Source: Pseudomonadota bacterium (GTDB lineage: Bacteria; Chloroflexota; UBA5177). Taken from it: a DNA stretch of 64,000 nt. The notes below the pieces were generated by a model. The model did not search any database, was not told the origin of the DNA, and saw only the letters and a list, made by a program, of their open reading frames with translations. Position numbers and translations under genes: made by a program. The stretch covers positions 22,121 through 86,120 of the forward strand of contig JAJPIP010000035.1 of the NCBI GenBank assembly GCA_021324655.1. The letters are read 5' to 3'. Shown piece by piece: positions 1 to 9,097 of this stretch (its first letter is position 1; each line of letters starts with the position of its first letter).

Positions 1-57
1 GCCAAGTACGCCGCGCTCGTCGGCTCGGCCTCGCAAGGGGCCGTCACTGCTCTGTGA
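1..57 (+). CDS. Possible 3' end of a gene cut by the window edge
   Basis: The first frame is open from base 1 and ends in TGA at 55-57. It would encode the last 18 residues of a protein, ending AKYAALVGSASQGAVTAL. The stretch is too short to assign to a family, and it may be a chance open frame. Nothing else convincing is seen between 58 and the stop of the carbonic anhydrase gene at 149. Confidence 0.25.
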   Translation, partial: AKYAALVGSASQGAVTAL

Positions 58-148
58 TCAGGTCCTGCGCCTTGATCACCATGGAGGCGCCGGGCTTGTC
101 CCCACGCGAAAACGGCGACATCCAGGACAGGCGGCAGGACTAGCGCTC

Positions 149-646
149 CTACGCATCGACTTCACTCAACTTTCCCGTGTGCACGTCATAGGTGAATCCC
201 CGGACGCGCACGCCCGGGGGAATGAAGGGGCTGCCCTTGATGCGCGCCACATCATCCCGCACGCTCTGTTCGAGGTCGGCGAAGGGGAGGAAGTCGATGT
301 GAGAGGCGTCTTCGCCGGTCTCCAGCGACAGTTTCCGTTGGAGATCTTCATTGGTGATGCTGAGCATGCCGCAATCGGTGTGATGGATGACAAGGTACTC
401 GTTGGTCCCCAGGAGATGCGAGGAGATGATGAGGGAGCGGAGGGCGTCATCCGAGGCACGCCCGCCGGCGTTCCGAATCACGTGGGCATCGCCCAGGCCG
501 AGGCCCAGGAACGACGCGGGATCCAGACGCGCGTCCATGCACGTCACCACGGCGACCCGTCTGGCGGGAGGCGCCGGGAGATCGCCCTGATCAAACCCCT
601 CCGCAAATGTTCGGTTCGCCTGCAGTAAGTCATCGGTCACGGTCAT
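149..646 (-). CDS. Beta-class carbonic anhydrase-like protein
   Basis: A 165-residue protein of the small beta-carbonic anhydrase type, which interconverts CO2 and bicarbonate at a zinc site. The zinc-binding pattern is visible: a Cys in VVTCMDARLD with its Asp-Arg dyad, and the HHTDCGM segment supplying the second His and Cys. The ATG at 646 is chosen over longer frames because AGAAGG lies just upstream, and because the extra 65 residues of the open frame are low-complexity and run over the promoter region of the divergent gene. The family is clear; whether the substrate is CO2 rather than CS2 or COS cannot be told from the sequence. Confidence 0.85.
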   Translation of the reverse strand: MTVTDDLLQANRTFAEGFDQGDLPAPPARRVAVVTCMDARLDPASFLGLGLGDAHVIRNAGGRASDDALRSLIISSHLLGTNEYLVIHHTDCGMLSITNEDLQRKLSLETGEDASHIDFLPFADLEQSVRDDVARIKGSPFIPPGVRVRGFTYDVHTGKLSEVDA

Positions 647-764
647 TCTGCTTTCCTTCTCGCCGGCCCGCGATGGTGCCGATACCTGTGATGTTTTGCG
701 CCTTCCCGGGTGAGCAGAGCGACGAAATCCGGGAGATCGGCCATCCGAGAATACCGCGAAACCC

Positions 765-793
765 TTGACGTTTACCCATACTCCTGCTACGGT
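765..793 (+). promoter_or_regulatory. Sigma70-type promoter (TTGACG-N17-TACGGT)
   Basis: TTGACG at 765-770 and TACGGT at 788-793 are separated by 17 bases, the standard housekeeping spacing. Transcription would begin near 800. This implies that the longest open frame of the following gene, which begins inside the -35 element, is not its true start. Confidence 0.5.
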
Positions 794-800
794 GCACGAC

Positions 801-1148
801 GTGATTGATATCGGTGCCGTGTGCGATCGGATGGCGCACAAGATCTATGACCAGCCCCTCAATCGCGCCCAGCTGGCCGATGTGGCCACCGTGCTCCTCT
901 TTGTCTGCCGAACCCTGCGCCACGACCTGAGTGATGATTCCTTCGGCCGCCTGGGTTGGCCGGATGCACGTCGCATGCTGGGACGTGTCGTGGCCTGCGA
1001 GCAGCGGCTCTTACATCTCGGGCGGCACTGGCAGACGTCCTCCGAGCCGGCCCTCGTGCGGACGGTCGATGACGTCATGCACAAACTGGTCTCGGTGCTG
1101 GCCGTGCTGGAAGAGGGACAGACGCACGGCCATGACCGGGACGAGTAG
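801..1148 (+). CDS. Hypothetical protein, small helical
   Basis: I do not recognise this protein. It is about 115 residues, soluble and predicted helical, with conserved-looking hydrophobic heptads and a His/Asp-rich tail (THGHDRDE). The start is uncertain. A frame beginning at 765 overlaps the -35 box. GTG at 801 would coincide with the predicted transcript start and be leaderless. ATG at 831 (MAHKIYD...) has only a weak ribosome site. The gene is divergent from the carbonic anhydrase gene and followed by a strong hairpin. Confidence 0.5.
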   Translation: MIDIGAVCDRMAHKIYDQPLNRAQLADVATVLLFVCRTLRHDLSDDSFGRLGWPDARRMLGRVVACEQRLLHLGRHWQTSSEPALVRTVDDVMHKLVSVLAVLEEGQTHGHDRDE

Positions 1149-1193
1149 GACGGCGCTCCGGCGCGGATCGCCGCCCTCGGGGCGACGTGAGAA

Positions 1194-1223
1194 ATGCCGC
1201 TGTCGGTTGACCGGCAGCGGCAT
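1194..1223 (+). terminator. Strong hairpin after the small gene
   Basis: A 13-bp stem (one G-U pair) with a TTGA loop: ATGCCGCTGTCGG pairs with CCGGCAGCGGCAT. No T-run follows, so it may act as a barrier between convergent transcripts rather than as a classic intrinsic terminator. The rest of 1149-1391 shows nothing else. Confidence 0.45.
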
Positions 1224-1391
1224 GATTCCCGGGAAGGTTTTTGCGTGCTGAGCCCTCCCTATTCAGTTGTCGCTACTTCTAGTGCAGGATCCGGTCCAGG
1301 CTTGGCTGCGGACAGGCAAGCCCTCGTCCCCTTTCACTATGTCCCGATGCGGGGATAGGGGCATCAGGGAAATTACTGAGATGATCGTCCA

Positions 1392-2405
1392 TCACCCCTT
1401 CTTCCCCTTTTTCTTGCGCTTCTTCTTTTTCCCCTGCAGGACGGGGACGATGCCGTGCTCGAAAATCGCGCCGTCGTAGGTTTTCGGCACCAACACGTTG
1501 AGTCCGTGGGGGACGGCGGAGAAGGCATAGCTGATCGGCCCGTCCTTATCCAGGTCAAGAACGCTACCGTCCAACTGAAGGGGCAGGGGTGAATCGGCCT
1601 GCACGGTGATCCTCGCGGCCCGATAGCACTCTGACGAGGCCTCGCTGGGCTGTCTGTGAATCACCAGCGAGGTGAGCTGACGCACGGTGCTCAGGACACC
1701 GTCCGTGGTGAAGATGCACAGATCGAGCAGGCCATCGTCGACGTAGGCGTTCCGGGTGATCTCGGTGAAGCCGCCATAGTCCCGGGTATTGCCGACGACG
1801 ATCTCGGAGACGGCACCATCCCATCGCACGCCATCCATGTTGATCTGAACCGGGACGGTCTGCAGTGCCGGCAGCGCCTCCGCCGCGGCGACACCGACGG
1901 CCAGCGGGCCGATCCGGTTCTTCAGTCCGCGCGAGGTATGCTGCATGACCGTTCCATCGGCCCCCAATCCCGCCATCATCAGGAAATGGTGGGTATGCTT
2001 CCCGTCGATCTCCACCTTGCCCAGATCCACCCGGACGCGCTCCGACACCATAAGCTGCATGGCTGCCACCCGCGAGCGCTGAGAGATCCCGATCTGCTTC
2101 GACCACACGTTCTCGGTGCCGCCTGGAATCGTACCGACCGCGACGTCACTCCCGGCCAGCGCGTCCACGATCTCGTTGAGCGTCCCGTCGCCTCCGCAGT
2201 TGACGATCGGATCGAACCCGTCCTTCACCGCCGTGCGGGCGAGACGGGCGGCATCGCCCTTCTCGTGTTTCTCGCGGACCTCGACCTCCCAGCCCTGGGC
2301 CGTCAGGATCGGCAGCGCCTCCTCCAGGTTGAACGTGTCGTCCTTCGAGCGCGCGTTGACGATCAGGCAGGTGCGGATCTGCCGGTCCTTCTTCTTGCCT
2401 CCCAC
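1392..2405 (-). CDS. Diacylglycerol kinase-like lipid kinase (YegS/DagK family)
   Basis: A 337-residue lipid kinase. The nucleotide loop GGDGTLNEI is at about residues 71-79 and GTIPGGTEN at about 91-99, both hallmarks of the DagK catalytic domain; the C-terminal beta-sandwich domain follows. The protein ends in a very lysine-rich tail, which could hold it to acidic membrane lipid. It starts with GTG two bases after the stop of the PAP2 phosphatase gene, so the two are likely cotranscribed. One makes phosphatidate from diacylglycerol and the other can reverse that step, suggesting a lipid-recycling pair. The substrate is inferred from family only. Confidence 0.85.
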   Translation of the reverse strand: MGGKKKDRQIRTCLIVNARSKDDTFNLEEALPILTAQGWEVEVREKHEKGDAARLARTAVKDGFDPIVNCGGDGTLNEIVDALAGSDVAVGTIPGGTENVWSKQIGISQRSRVAAMQLMVSERVRVDLGKVEIDGKHTHHFLMMAGLGADGTVMQHTSRGLKNRIGPLAVGVAAAEALPALQTVPVQINMDGVRWDGAVSEIVVGNTRDYGGFTEITRNAYVDDGLLDLCIFTTDGVLSTVRQLTSLVIHRQPSEASSECYRAARITVQADSPLPLQLDGSVLDLDKDGPISYAFSAVPHGLNVLVPKTYDGAIFEHGIVPVLQGKKKKRKKKGKKG

Positions 2406-2407
2406 GG

Positions 2408-3139
2408 CTACCGCTCATCCCGCGCCAGCAGGCGCGGCCAACGAGCGCGCGCCCAGAGATAGAGGTGAGCGAACAGCACCAACCAGAACGCCCCGTCCAG
2501 GGCGCCGCCGAGAGTATCACTCGGCCAGTGCTCGCCCTCCACGATCCGTGACAGGGGCATGAGCACGATGAGCGCGATCAAGACGATGCGAATCGCCCAG
2601 ACCAGGGCGGGGTGGACGGCCCGGCGCACTTGAAATGTGAGGAAGAGAAACAGTCCGAAAACCGCCGTGGCATACGCGACGTGTCCCGAGGGGAAGCTGT
2701 AGGACGATGTGATGTGCTGCAGAGGGTGCACACCGTAGCCCCATGGGCGTGGCCGATGATCCCACGCGCTCAAGAGATACGTGGACACCGACTCCGCGGC
2801 CGCGGCGATCGGAATCACGATGGCATCGAGCCAGCGCCGGAGCAGCAGGAAGATGCCGATGATGAGCGCCAGCGTTATCACGCTTGGGGTCGGCCAGTTG
2901 AGCGTGCTGATGCCCTCGAGCCCGGCCGTCAATAGGCCCTTGTGCAGGAGGGCATGCTGTACGTCGACCTCCATACCTACATCGCCAGGGAGCGGACCGG
3001 GATGCCCGCGGACGATCATTGACAGAGCCGCGAGAAGCGCGAGCAGCACGATCTCGAGGCCCAGGAACACAAACAGCGCCGGCCCTTGATGGCGGCTGGT
3101 GACGGTTACCTCCCCACGCCGGCTTGCCGGTGCGCTCAA
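2408..3139 (-). CDS. PAP2-family membrane phosphatase
   Basis: An integral membrane protein with about six helices. Two PAP2 signature blocks are clear: SFPSGH, and the SR-x5-H-x3-D block seen as SRIVEGEHWPSD. The first block is atypical (DHRPRP). The expected role is dephosphorylation of phosphatidate, undecaprenyl pyrophosphate or a related lipid phosphate at the outer membrane face. A TTG start at 3139 is preferred because AAGGAG sits at the right distance. The open frame extends to 3253, but that part is not membrane-like and has no ribosome site. It is transcribed into the lipid kinase gene. Bases 3140-3334 contain no gene that I can see. Confidence 0.8.
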   Translation of the reverse strand: MSAPASRRGEVTVTSRHQGPALFVFLGLEIVLLALLAALSMIVRGHPGPLPGDVGMEVDVQHALLHKGLLTAGLEGISTLNWPTPSVITLALIIGIFLLLRRWLDAIVIPIAAAAESVSTYLLSAWDHRPRPWGYGVHPLQHITSSYSFPSGHVAYATAVFGLFLFLTFQVRRAVHPALVWAIRIVLIALIVLMPLSRIVEGEHWPSDTLGGALDGAFWLVLFAHLYLWARARWPRLLARDER

Positions 3140-3334
3140 TCCTTTCGCTCCTTCTCGAGTTGATGAAAGTCGTGCTTCTGTGCAACTCCTGCTGGTGACC
3201 TTTCTGCCGGCAGGAAGAGGGCCAAGCAGGGCAGCGAAGCACCGGGTCGTCACCGGAGCAGATGTCGACCGGTTTCCGGCTTGATGTCCGGCACACGGAT
3301 CTGAATGTGAGGAGGGAGGGAGGGATACCGTCCG

Positions 3335-4600
3335 CTACGACACGGCCCCTTGCACACACGTGGCAGCACGATCCCGCAACAACGTGCGCTCGCGAGCATT
3401 TTGGGTGAGGGCGGCCGCCCGCTCGAACTCGTCGCGCGCCTCATCCAGACGCCCAAGCTTCACCAGGAGGTCGCCACGCACGCTCGGCAGGAGATGATAC
3501 GCTCCCAGCGCCGGCACGGTCATCAGCTCGTCGACGATCTCCAGGGCCGCTGCCGGACCGAATGCCATCCCTATTGCGACCGCACGGTTCAGCTCGATAA
3601 CGGGGGACGGAGCGATCTGAGCCAGCGCGTCGTAGAGCGCGACGATCCGCTCCCAGTCGGTCTCCTCCGGTGTCCATGCTTGTGCGTGACAGGCGGCAAT
3701 GGCGGCCTGAAGAGTATATGGACCGGGTGGGGAGCCAAGCTCCGTCGCACGCCGGAGTGCGTCTAGACCGCGCTGGATGAGGAGACGGTCCCAGCGCGAG
3801 CGGTCCTGATCGAGCAGCAGGATCGGCTCTCCCGTCGGACCCACCCGCGCCCGCAGGCGCGACGCCTGGATCTCCATCAGCGCAACCAGGCCGTGGACCT
3901 CAGGTTCTTCCGGTATCAGTCCAGCCAGGATCCGGCCAAGCCGGAGCGCATCCTCGCAGAGCGCGGGCCGGATCCAATCCTTGCCGGTGGTCGCGCTGTA
4001 GCCCTCATTGAAGATGAGATAGATCACCTCCAGCACCGACGCCAGGCGAGCGGGCAGTTCGGCCGTGCTCGGCACCTCAAAGGGGACATGCGCCTCCGCG
4101 AGGGCCCGCTTGGCCCGGACGATGCGCTGGGCAACGGTCGCAGTCGGGGTGAGAAAGGCGCGGGCGATCTCCTCCGTCGTCAGGCCTCCGAGCAAACGGA
4201 GCGTGAGGGCGACCTTCGCCTCACGAGACAACACCGGATGGCAGGCGATGAAGACCAGCCGCAGCAGATCATCGCCGATATGGTCGTCGATCGCGTCGAT
4301 GTCCGGCACACCGGGCGCTTCCTGCATCTCCAGTCCGCGCCCCAGTTCCTCGACCTTCTGCCGGAATCGCTCGTTCCGGCGGAACAGGTCGATCGCCCGA
4401 TGCTTCGCGGTGGTCATGAGCCAGGCGCCCGGTTTCTCCGGGACACCTGGCTCCGGCCATTGCTCCAGCGCGGCGACGAGCGCATCCTGCGCAAGCTCCT
4501 CGGCGAGATCCACGTCGCGCACGATCCGGACGAGCCCCGCGATGAGCCGCGGCGCCTCTATCCGCCAGACGGCCTCGATCGCGTTGTGGGTTTCCGACAC
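3335..4600 (-). CDS. RNA polymerase sigma factor, ECF42 type with C-terminal TPR extension
   Basis: A 421-residue protein. The N-terminal ~170 residues carry sigma regions 2 and 4: AEELAQDALVAALEQWP in region 2, AWLMTTAKHRAIDLFRR, then the helix-turn-helix with GLTTEEIARAF. The long C-terminal part has the DUF6596/TPR-like extension typical of ECF42, including the motif IYLIFNEGYSAT. ECF42 sigma factors have no anti-sigma factor and are encoded beside YCII/DGPF proteins, as here. The GTG start shares one base with the stop of the upstream YCII gene, so translation is coupled. No promoter could be assigned with confidence in 5026-5349. Confidence 0.92.
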   Translation of the reverse strand: MSETHNAIEAVWRIEAPRLIAGLVRIVRDVDLAEELAQDALVAALEQWPEPGVPEKPGAWLMTTAKHRAIDLFRRNERFRQKVEELGRGLEMQEAPGVPDIDAIDDHIGDDLLRLVFIACHPVLSREAKVALTLRLLGGLTTEEIARAFLTPTATVAQRIVRAKRALAEAHVPFEVPSTAELPARLASVLEVIYLIFNEGYSATTGKDWIRPALCEDALRLGRILAGLIPEEPEVHGLVALMEIQASRLRARVGPTGEPILLLDQDRSRWDRLLIQRGLDALRRATELGSPPGPYTLQAAIAACHAQAWTPEETDWERIVALYDALAQIAPSPVIELNRAVAIGMAFGPAAALEIVDELMTVPALGAYHLLPSVRGDLLVKLGRLDEARDEFERAAALTQNARERTLLRDRAATCVQGAVS

Positions 4601-5025
4601 TACTGCTGTGCCTCGACTTGCGCGCGCAGATGCTGCTCCTGCTCCAGGATCTCGGGCGGCAGCGCCTCGGCCAGATCTTCCGCCTCATAGATCGGGCGTA
4701 TCTCGACCTCACCTCCCTGGAAGGGGATGCGCTTCGCCCACTCGATCGCCTCGTCCTTGGATCGCACTTGCCACAGCCAGAATCCCGCGACCAGCTCCTT
4801 GGCCTCCGTGAAGGGCCCATCAATCACGGTCCGGTCCTTACCGGAGTACGCGATGCGGACGCCCTTCGAGCTGGGCTGGAGGCCATCGGCCGCAAGTAGC
4901 ATGCCCGCCTTCACCAGTTCTTCGTTGAATCTCCCCATCTCCTCAAACTCCTCGGGAGACGGCAGAACGCCTACTTCCGACTCCTCGTTGCCTTTGACCA
5001 TCACCATAACTCGCATTGTCGTCAC
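4600..5025 (-). CDS. YCII/DGPF-domain protein, ECF42 partner
   Basis: A 141-residue YCII-related protein with the hallmark segment VIDGPFTEAKELVAGFWLWQ, which contains the DGPF motif. These dimeric alpha-beta barrel proteins are regularly encoded with ECF42 sigma factors; their biochemical role is not settled. ATG with a strong AAGGAG site. It is the first gene of the pair and ends on the start codon of the sigma gene. Confidence 0.92.
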   Translation of the reverse strand: MTTMRVMVMVKGNEESEVGVLPSPEEFEEMGRFNEELVKAGMLLAADGLQPSSKGVRIAYSGKDRTVIDGPFTEAKELVAGFWLWQVRSKDEAIEWAKRIPFQGGEVEIRPIYEAEDLAEALPPEILEQEQHLRAQVEAQQ

Positions 5026-5349
5026 TCCTTGGAGAGTAATGTTGGATCTGGAGCGGATTTTCGGGCCGTCTGGATTGCCCGAACTCTCGCTCTATCAATA
5101 CGTCGAACAAGTGGCGCGGAAATCGACATGCCCCGGATTCTCTCTTGAAGTTCGTGTCTCTGCCCAACGTGCCGGCCCCTGTCGACGGGAGACGGCTTCC
5201 TGTGCATCAGCTCCTTCTGCCGGGTCGAACCGCAAGCGCGCCATGGAGACGCGCGCTGTGTCGCGACGCGCGTCCTCGTGTCGCTCCTGAGCGTACCGGT
5301 TAGATGCGCGACGGAGCAGAGGTTTCGAGCGGTGCTAGCATCTGGCGCT

Positions 5350-5841
5350 ATGGCCCCAGCCCATCCCAATACCCGTCCGGGTATCGATTACATCGGCGTC
5401 TCGGTGGGCGCTCTTCTGGTCAACGATGACGGCGCGGTCTTTCTCTCCCGCCGCGGTCGGCAGGCAAGCAACGAGCGCGGCTGCTGGGAGACGCCGGGCG
5501 GCAAGGTCGGCTTTGGTGAGACCCTGGAAGACGCCGTGCGGCGCGAGATGCGTGAGGAGTACGGCATCGACATCGAGATCGTGGCGCAGTTTCCGGCCGA
5601 GGATCACCTGCTGCCGGAGGAGGGGCAGCACTGGGTGGCCACCACCTTCCTGGCCCGCCTGGCTCCCGGCTCCGAGCCGCGCATCCTGGAACCCGATAAG
5701 TGCGACGGCATCGGCTGGTTCCCGCTGGATGCGCTCCCCTCGCCGCTCTCCGCCATCACCCAGCGTGATCTGGTGGCGTATCGGACATGTGTTGCGCGAC
5801 AATGTATTGGAGGGATCGACGCCCAGGAGGGGATGTCGTGA
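5350..5841 (+). CDS. NUDIX hydrolase
   Basis: A 163-residue NUDIX protein. The 23-residue Nudix box is complete, running from GGKVGFGETLEDAV into RREMREEYGI, so the metal-binding glutamates are present. The substrate could be an oxidised nucleotide (MutT-like) or another nucleoside diphosphate derivative. The ATG at 5350 starts just before the fold; the open frame upstream to 5278 lacks support. The stop overlaps the GTG start of the next gene by four bases (GTGA), so the two are coupled even though the next product is exported. The 324 bases before this gene hold divergent promoters but no recognisable feature. Confidence 0.87.
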   Translation: MAPAHPNTRPGIDYIGVSVGALLVNDDGAVFLSRRGRQASNERGCWETPGGKVGFGETLEDAVRREMREEYGIDIEIVAQFPAEDHLLPEEGQHWVATTFLARLAPGSEPRILEPDKCDGIGWFPLDALPSPLSAITQRDLVAYRTCVARQCIGGIDAQEGMS

Positions 5842-7163
5842 ATTTGGTCTCTCGGGTGGGCATGCAGTACCGCACGCTGCTGGTTCTGCTCCTCCTGGTA
5901 CTTTCGCTTCCGCTGCAGGCAATTGGCCGACCGGACACGGCGGTCGCGTCTGGTCCGATAACGAATCCGGTGTTTCGGATCCTCACTCGAACTCCCGTCG
6001 GGCTGGTGTATGTCGATGCGGGAACCGGCGACCTGTACGCCGTCACGGCCCGTGGCGTCATTGCCATTGATGCCCAGGGCCAGGTGCGCCAGGTCTATAC
6101 GTCCGTCCCCAGCGAGTACATCTGCGGGCTTGCCATCGACGGGACGAACCACCACATGCTGCTCAGCACGGTGATCTTCGATTCGTCGATCATGCCGTCA
6201 CCTGCACCCCTGCCACTGGCAACCAGCATGGCCAGGGTCATCGACGCGGCGTCCGGTCAGATCCTCAACTCCTTGACGATCTTCCGCGGCCAGACGGTCT
6301 GTAACCCTGCGGGGCGGTCTTTCGTCGCAATCGACCCCGACAACGGCCACGGGTTCGTATCGGATTACGCGAGCGGACAATCGGCCATGATCGATGTGGG
6401 TTCGGGAGCGTTGCTGCACCGGTTTCAGATGGATCTTCCCTGGGTTTTTCCCCCAATCGTTAATAATGCTCTCCCGTGGGTCGTCGACTCGCAGCGTCAC
6501 CGGCTGGTGGTCTCGACGGTGCATCGGTGCACATCATCGTGCTCCAGTTGGCCACACATCATCACCATCGACACGAATAGTGGACAGCTCATACGCTCCA
6601 CGCCATCGCGGAGCGCACCCATAAGCGTTCTGGCGCTGGACGACGCGACGGGCCGGGTGTACTTCCTGCCGGAAGCCCTCGCTCCCGGCGATGTGTTCGC
6701 CCTCGACGATAGTTCGGGAAAAATCGCCGCACACGTGCACGTCACCCGCATGTACGGCGATGGTAATGTGACCGGAAACGTGACCGTCGACTCGAGCACT
6801 CACCATGTGTACCTGTACATCGGAGGGACGGCCCTTGCCGGCGCGTCGGGCTCCGGGAATGGCCCTGCTCACCTTATCGTTATGAATGGACGGGCCACCC
6901 GTGTGCTGCGTCGGCTCCGGATGCCAAACCCGCGGCACGATTACAGCGCGGGTGCGACGTTAGTCGATGCCGGTACCGGCCGGCTCTTCGTCCTGGTCGG
7001 CGCCCACTTCCTCGTGCTGGATCCCTCGACTCTTCGCCTTCTCCAGACCATCTCGTTAGCACCGCTCTTCCACGGGACATACATCGGCATCGATCTCGAT
7101 ACCATGACCCACCGCCTTCTCGCGTTCGGCCCGAGCGGCATCGTCGCGCTGAATGAGGGATAG
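5838..7163 (+). CDS. Exported beta-propeller-like protein
   Basis: About 441 residues, starting with GTG in a GTGA overlap and preceded by an AGGAGGGG site. A signal peptide is clear (MQYRTLLVLLLLVLSLPLQA). The mature part has repeating units of the type VDAGTGDLYAVT, IDPDNGHGFVSD, LDDATGRVYFLPE and VDAGTGRLFVLVG, as in YVTN/NHL-type propellers with D-x-x-T-G turns. I cannot assign a function; such proteins act as surface or secreted binding scaffolds. It is one of three exported propeller proteins in the first 18 kb. Confidence 0.75.
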   Translation: MNLVSRVGMQYRTLLVLLLLVLSLPLQAIGRPDTAVASGPITNPVFRILTRTPVGLVYVDAGTGDLYAVTARGVIAIDAQGQVRQVYTSVPSEYICGLAIDGTNHHMLLSTVIFDSSIMPSPAPLPLATSMARVIDAASGQILNSLTIFRGQTVCNPAGRSFVAIDPDNGHGFVSDYASGQSAMIDVGSGALLHRFQMDLPWVFPPIVNNALPWVVDSQRHRLVVSTVHRCTSSCSSWPHIITIDTNSGQLIRSTPSRSAPISVLALDDATGRVYFLPEALAPGDVFALDDSSGKIAAHVHVTRMYGDGNVTGNVTVDSSTHHVYLYIGGTALAGASGSGNGPAHLIVMNGRATRVLRRLRMPNPRHDYSAGATLVDAGTGRLFVLVGAHFLVLDPSTLRLLQTISLAPLFHGTYIGIDLDTMTHRLLAFGPSGIVALNEG

Positions 7164-7307
7164 GGGAATGTACACGCGGATCCGGAATGAGAGAGGAGAC
7201 CGGCGTGGAGCGCCAGGTGCCGGCCCAGGAAGTCGGTTGGTCCCCAGCATCTCGGCAACCGTCTGTCAGGAAGCCCCATCGTCTATCACAGGCATCGAGC
7301 GGGGAGC

Positions 7308-8207
7308 GTGACGGGGTCCTCGACGCCTGACGATGATGCGCTCCGCGAACTGGCAGTCCGGCTGCTCGCCTCGCCGTATCCGGATACAGTCGGTCCAGTG
7401 GATATCGAGGAGACATCGGTCCTAGTTGGACGCCTTCCGCCGGACCTACCCGTCGAGATCCCCCTGCTGCCGGACGCTCAGGTTGTCGGCAGCTTCACGC
7501 GTCCCCACCAGTGGACCATGGTGCTCGAGGTCGGGCAACCGGCTCAGTCAGTTCTGGACTTCTACCAGGCACGTCTCAGGGCGGCCGGCTGGAAGGATCT
7601 GTCCTTCGCCTCCCCCAGCGGAGGTTTCGTCAACGTCTCTTCTCCGGAGGAGAGCCCTCACACGTTCGTGGATGACGACGCCAACGCCCACCTCTCACTT
7701 GATCTGACCAGCAAAGCGGCGAGTGAGACGGAGATCCTCCTTGACCTCACTGTCGATCCGGAGGTCGTGCGCCGCTTCCAGACGTCTGGTCGCGATCTAC
7801 TGCCCAGCCGACGCGTGAGGTTCGGGCCCATTCCCGATCTTCATCCGCCGTCTGGTGCCTTCCAGCAAGGTGGGAGCGGCGAAGCCGGCCCGACGAGTGC
7901 GAGGTCCACAGCGGAGTTGTGGACCGAGACTTCACTCGCAGCCATACTGGCCCACTATGGCCCTCAGATCGAAGCCGCAGGTTGGAGCAAGCGTGATGAG
8001 GATGTCGCCGACAAGGCGGCGTGGTCCACCTGGAGACGTCACGGTCCCACGGAGCCGGAGCAGGCGCTTTTCTATGCGGTGCGGCTCCCTGACGCGGCGG
8101 ATCACTACCTACTCACGATTGAGCTCGGACTGGCGCGCCTGCCGCGAGAGGACGAGCGTTGGGGCGGCGCGAGTTGGGGCACCATCTCGTTCCAGACTGA
8201 CGGATGA
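7308..8207 (+). CDS. Unknown protein, first of two tandem paralogs
   Basis: A 299-residue protein starting with GTG after GGGAG. I recognise no family. It has two similar halves: each carries a stretch ending in a Gly-Trp pair (YQARLRAAGWKD near residues 85-96 and HYGPQIEAAGWSK near 217-229). A proline-rich LPPDLPVEIPLLPDAQVVGS segment precedes the first. There is no signal peptide or membrane helix. It is followed with ATGA overlap by a paralog that has the same layout. The 144 bases before it contain only short unconvincing open frames. Confidence 0.6.
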   Translation: MTGSSTPDDDALRELAVRLLASPYPDTVGPVDIEETSVLVGRLPPDLPVEIPLLPDAQVVGSFTRPHQWTMVLEVGQPAQSVLDFYQARLRAAGWKDLSFASPSGGFVNVSSPEESPHTFVDDDANAHLSLDLTSKAASETEILLDLTVDPEVVRRFQTSGRDLLPSRRVRFGPIPDLHPPSGAFQQGGSGEAGPTSARSTAELWTETSLAAILAHYGPQIEAAGWSKRDEDVADKAAWSTWRRHGPTEPEQALFYAVRLPDAADHYLLTIELGLARLPREDERWGGASWGTISFQTDG

Positions 8208-9097
8208 CCGACAATGATCCCCTCGCCGATACTGTGCTTCGACTCCTCGCCGCACGACAGGGGCGCCCAGCGGAGCGGCCGCGGTTGCTTCCGCAGTCCT
8301 TGCCTCCGGATCTGCCGTTCGATCTCCCGGTGCCGCCTGAGACGCGACTGGTGGGTAGCCTGGCGTCGGCTAACGGCGGGACCGTCATTCTGGACACGAG
8401 TATGGAGCCGCGCGCCATCATGCTGTGGTATCGCGACGCCCTGGCCCACAGTGGGTGGAAGAGCTACTCGATGGAGGACCGTATCGGTGAGGGAGTGGAC
8501 AAATCTGAGCAGGTCAGCGTTCGTCGAACCTTCTGGCACCCGCGGAAGCGTTACTCGGCCGCATTGCATGCACGGCGCAGTGACGCCGGGCGGGCCGACG
8601 TCGAGCTGACGGTAGATACGAGTGGTCGATCAGCCGAGAATGTGCAGCGGGCCGAACGCTGGAGACGGATTCACCGGGGCCATGTGGGCAACGGGCGCCT
8701 CGGCGTCATTCGGGCCATTGTCAGTGAACTTCGGGTCTGGTGGGAGAATCCGCTCTCCGGTATCAGGGCGCCGATAAGAAGCCAGTATCGGGAGGAAGGT
8801 GGTGGGAGCTCGAGCTCCGGGTACTACCACCGGCACGCAGAGCTGCGGACGTCTCTGGACATCACTGGGCTAGCGCGCCACTACCATCGTCAATGGGCCC
8901 GCCGCGGGTGGCGCCTTCTCGATGAGGGGGTAGCCGGTCCAGTAGCGTGGAGCTTCTGGGAGAAGGAGATAGGTGGGAAACGCCGGGAGGCCCGCTGGCT
9001 CGCCCATCATCTGCCCGACACGCCCGAGCAGTACTCGCTCTCCATGTCGGTCGCTCCCGGCGGGGCTCGATCTGGGGCATCCATAGTGTCCAACTAG
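8204..9097 (+). CDS. Unknown protein, second of two tandem paralogs
   Basis: A 297-residue protein that overlaps the previous gene by ATGA. The two align over their length: LPPDLPFDLPVPPETRLVGS matches the same block in the neighbour, and WYRDALAHSGWKS and HYHRQWARRGWRLLDEG match its two Gly-Trp blocks. This is a local gene duplication of an unrecognised family. The coupled arrangement suggests that the two products act together, perhaps as a heterodimer. There is no signal peptide. Bases 9098-9322 hold no gene. Confidence 0.6.
   Translation: MTDNDPLADTVLRLLAARQGRPAERPRLLPQSLPPDLPFDLPVPPETRLVGSLASANGGTVILDTSMEPRAIMLWYRDALAHSGWKSYSMEDRIGEGVDKSEQVSVRRTFWHPRKRYSAALHARRSDAGRADVELTVDTSGRSAENVQRAERWRRIHRGHVGNGRLGVIRAIVSELRVWWENPLSGIRAPIRSQYREEGGGSSSSGYYHRHAELRTSLDITGLARHYHRQWARRGWRLLDEGVAGPVAWSFWEKEIGGKRREARWLAHHLPDTPEQYSLSMSVAPGGARSGASIVSN

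Noticed and set aside
7168..7330. Short open frames between the propeller gene and the first tandem paralog, including a GTG frame at 7205 after GAGAGGAG
   Set aside because: They are about 41-47 residues, Arg/Ser/Pro-rich and lack family features; one overlaps the downstream gene start, so coding is not supported.
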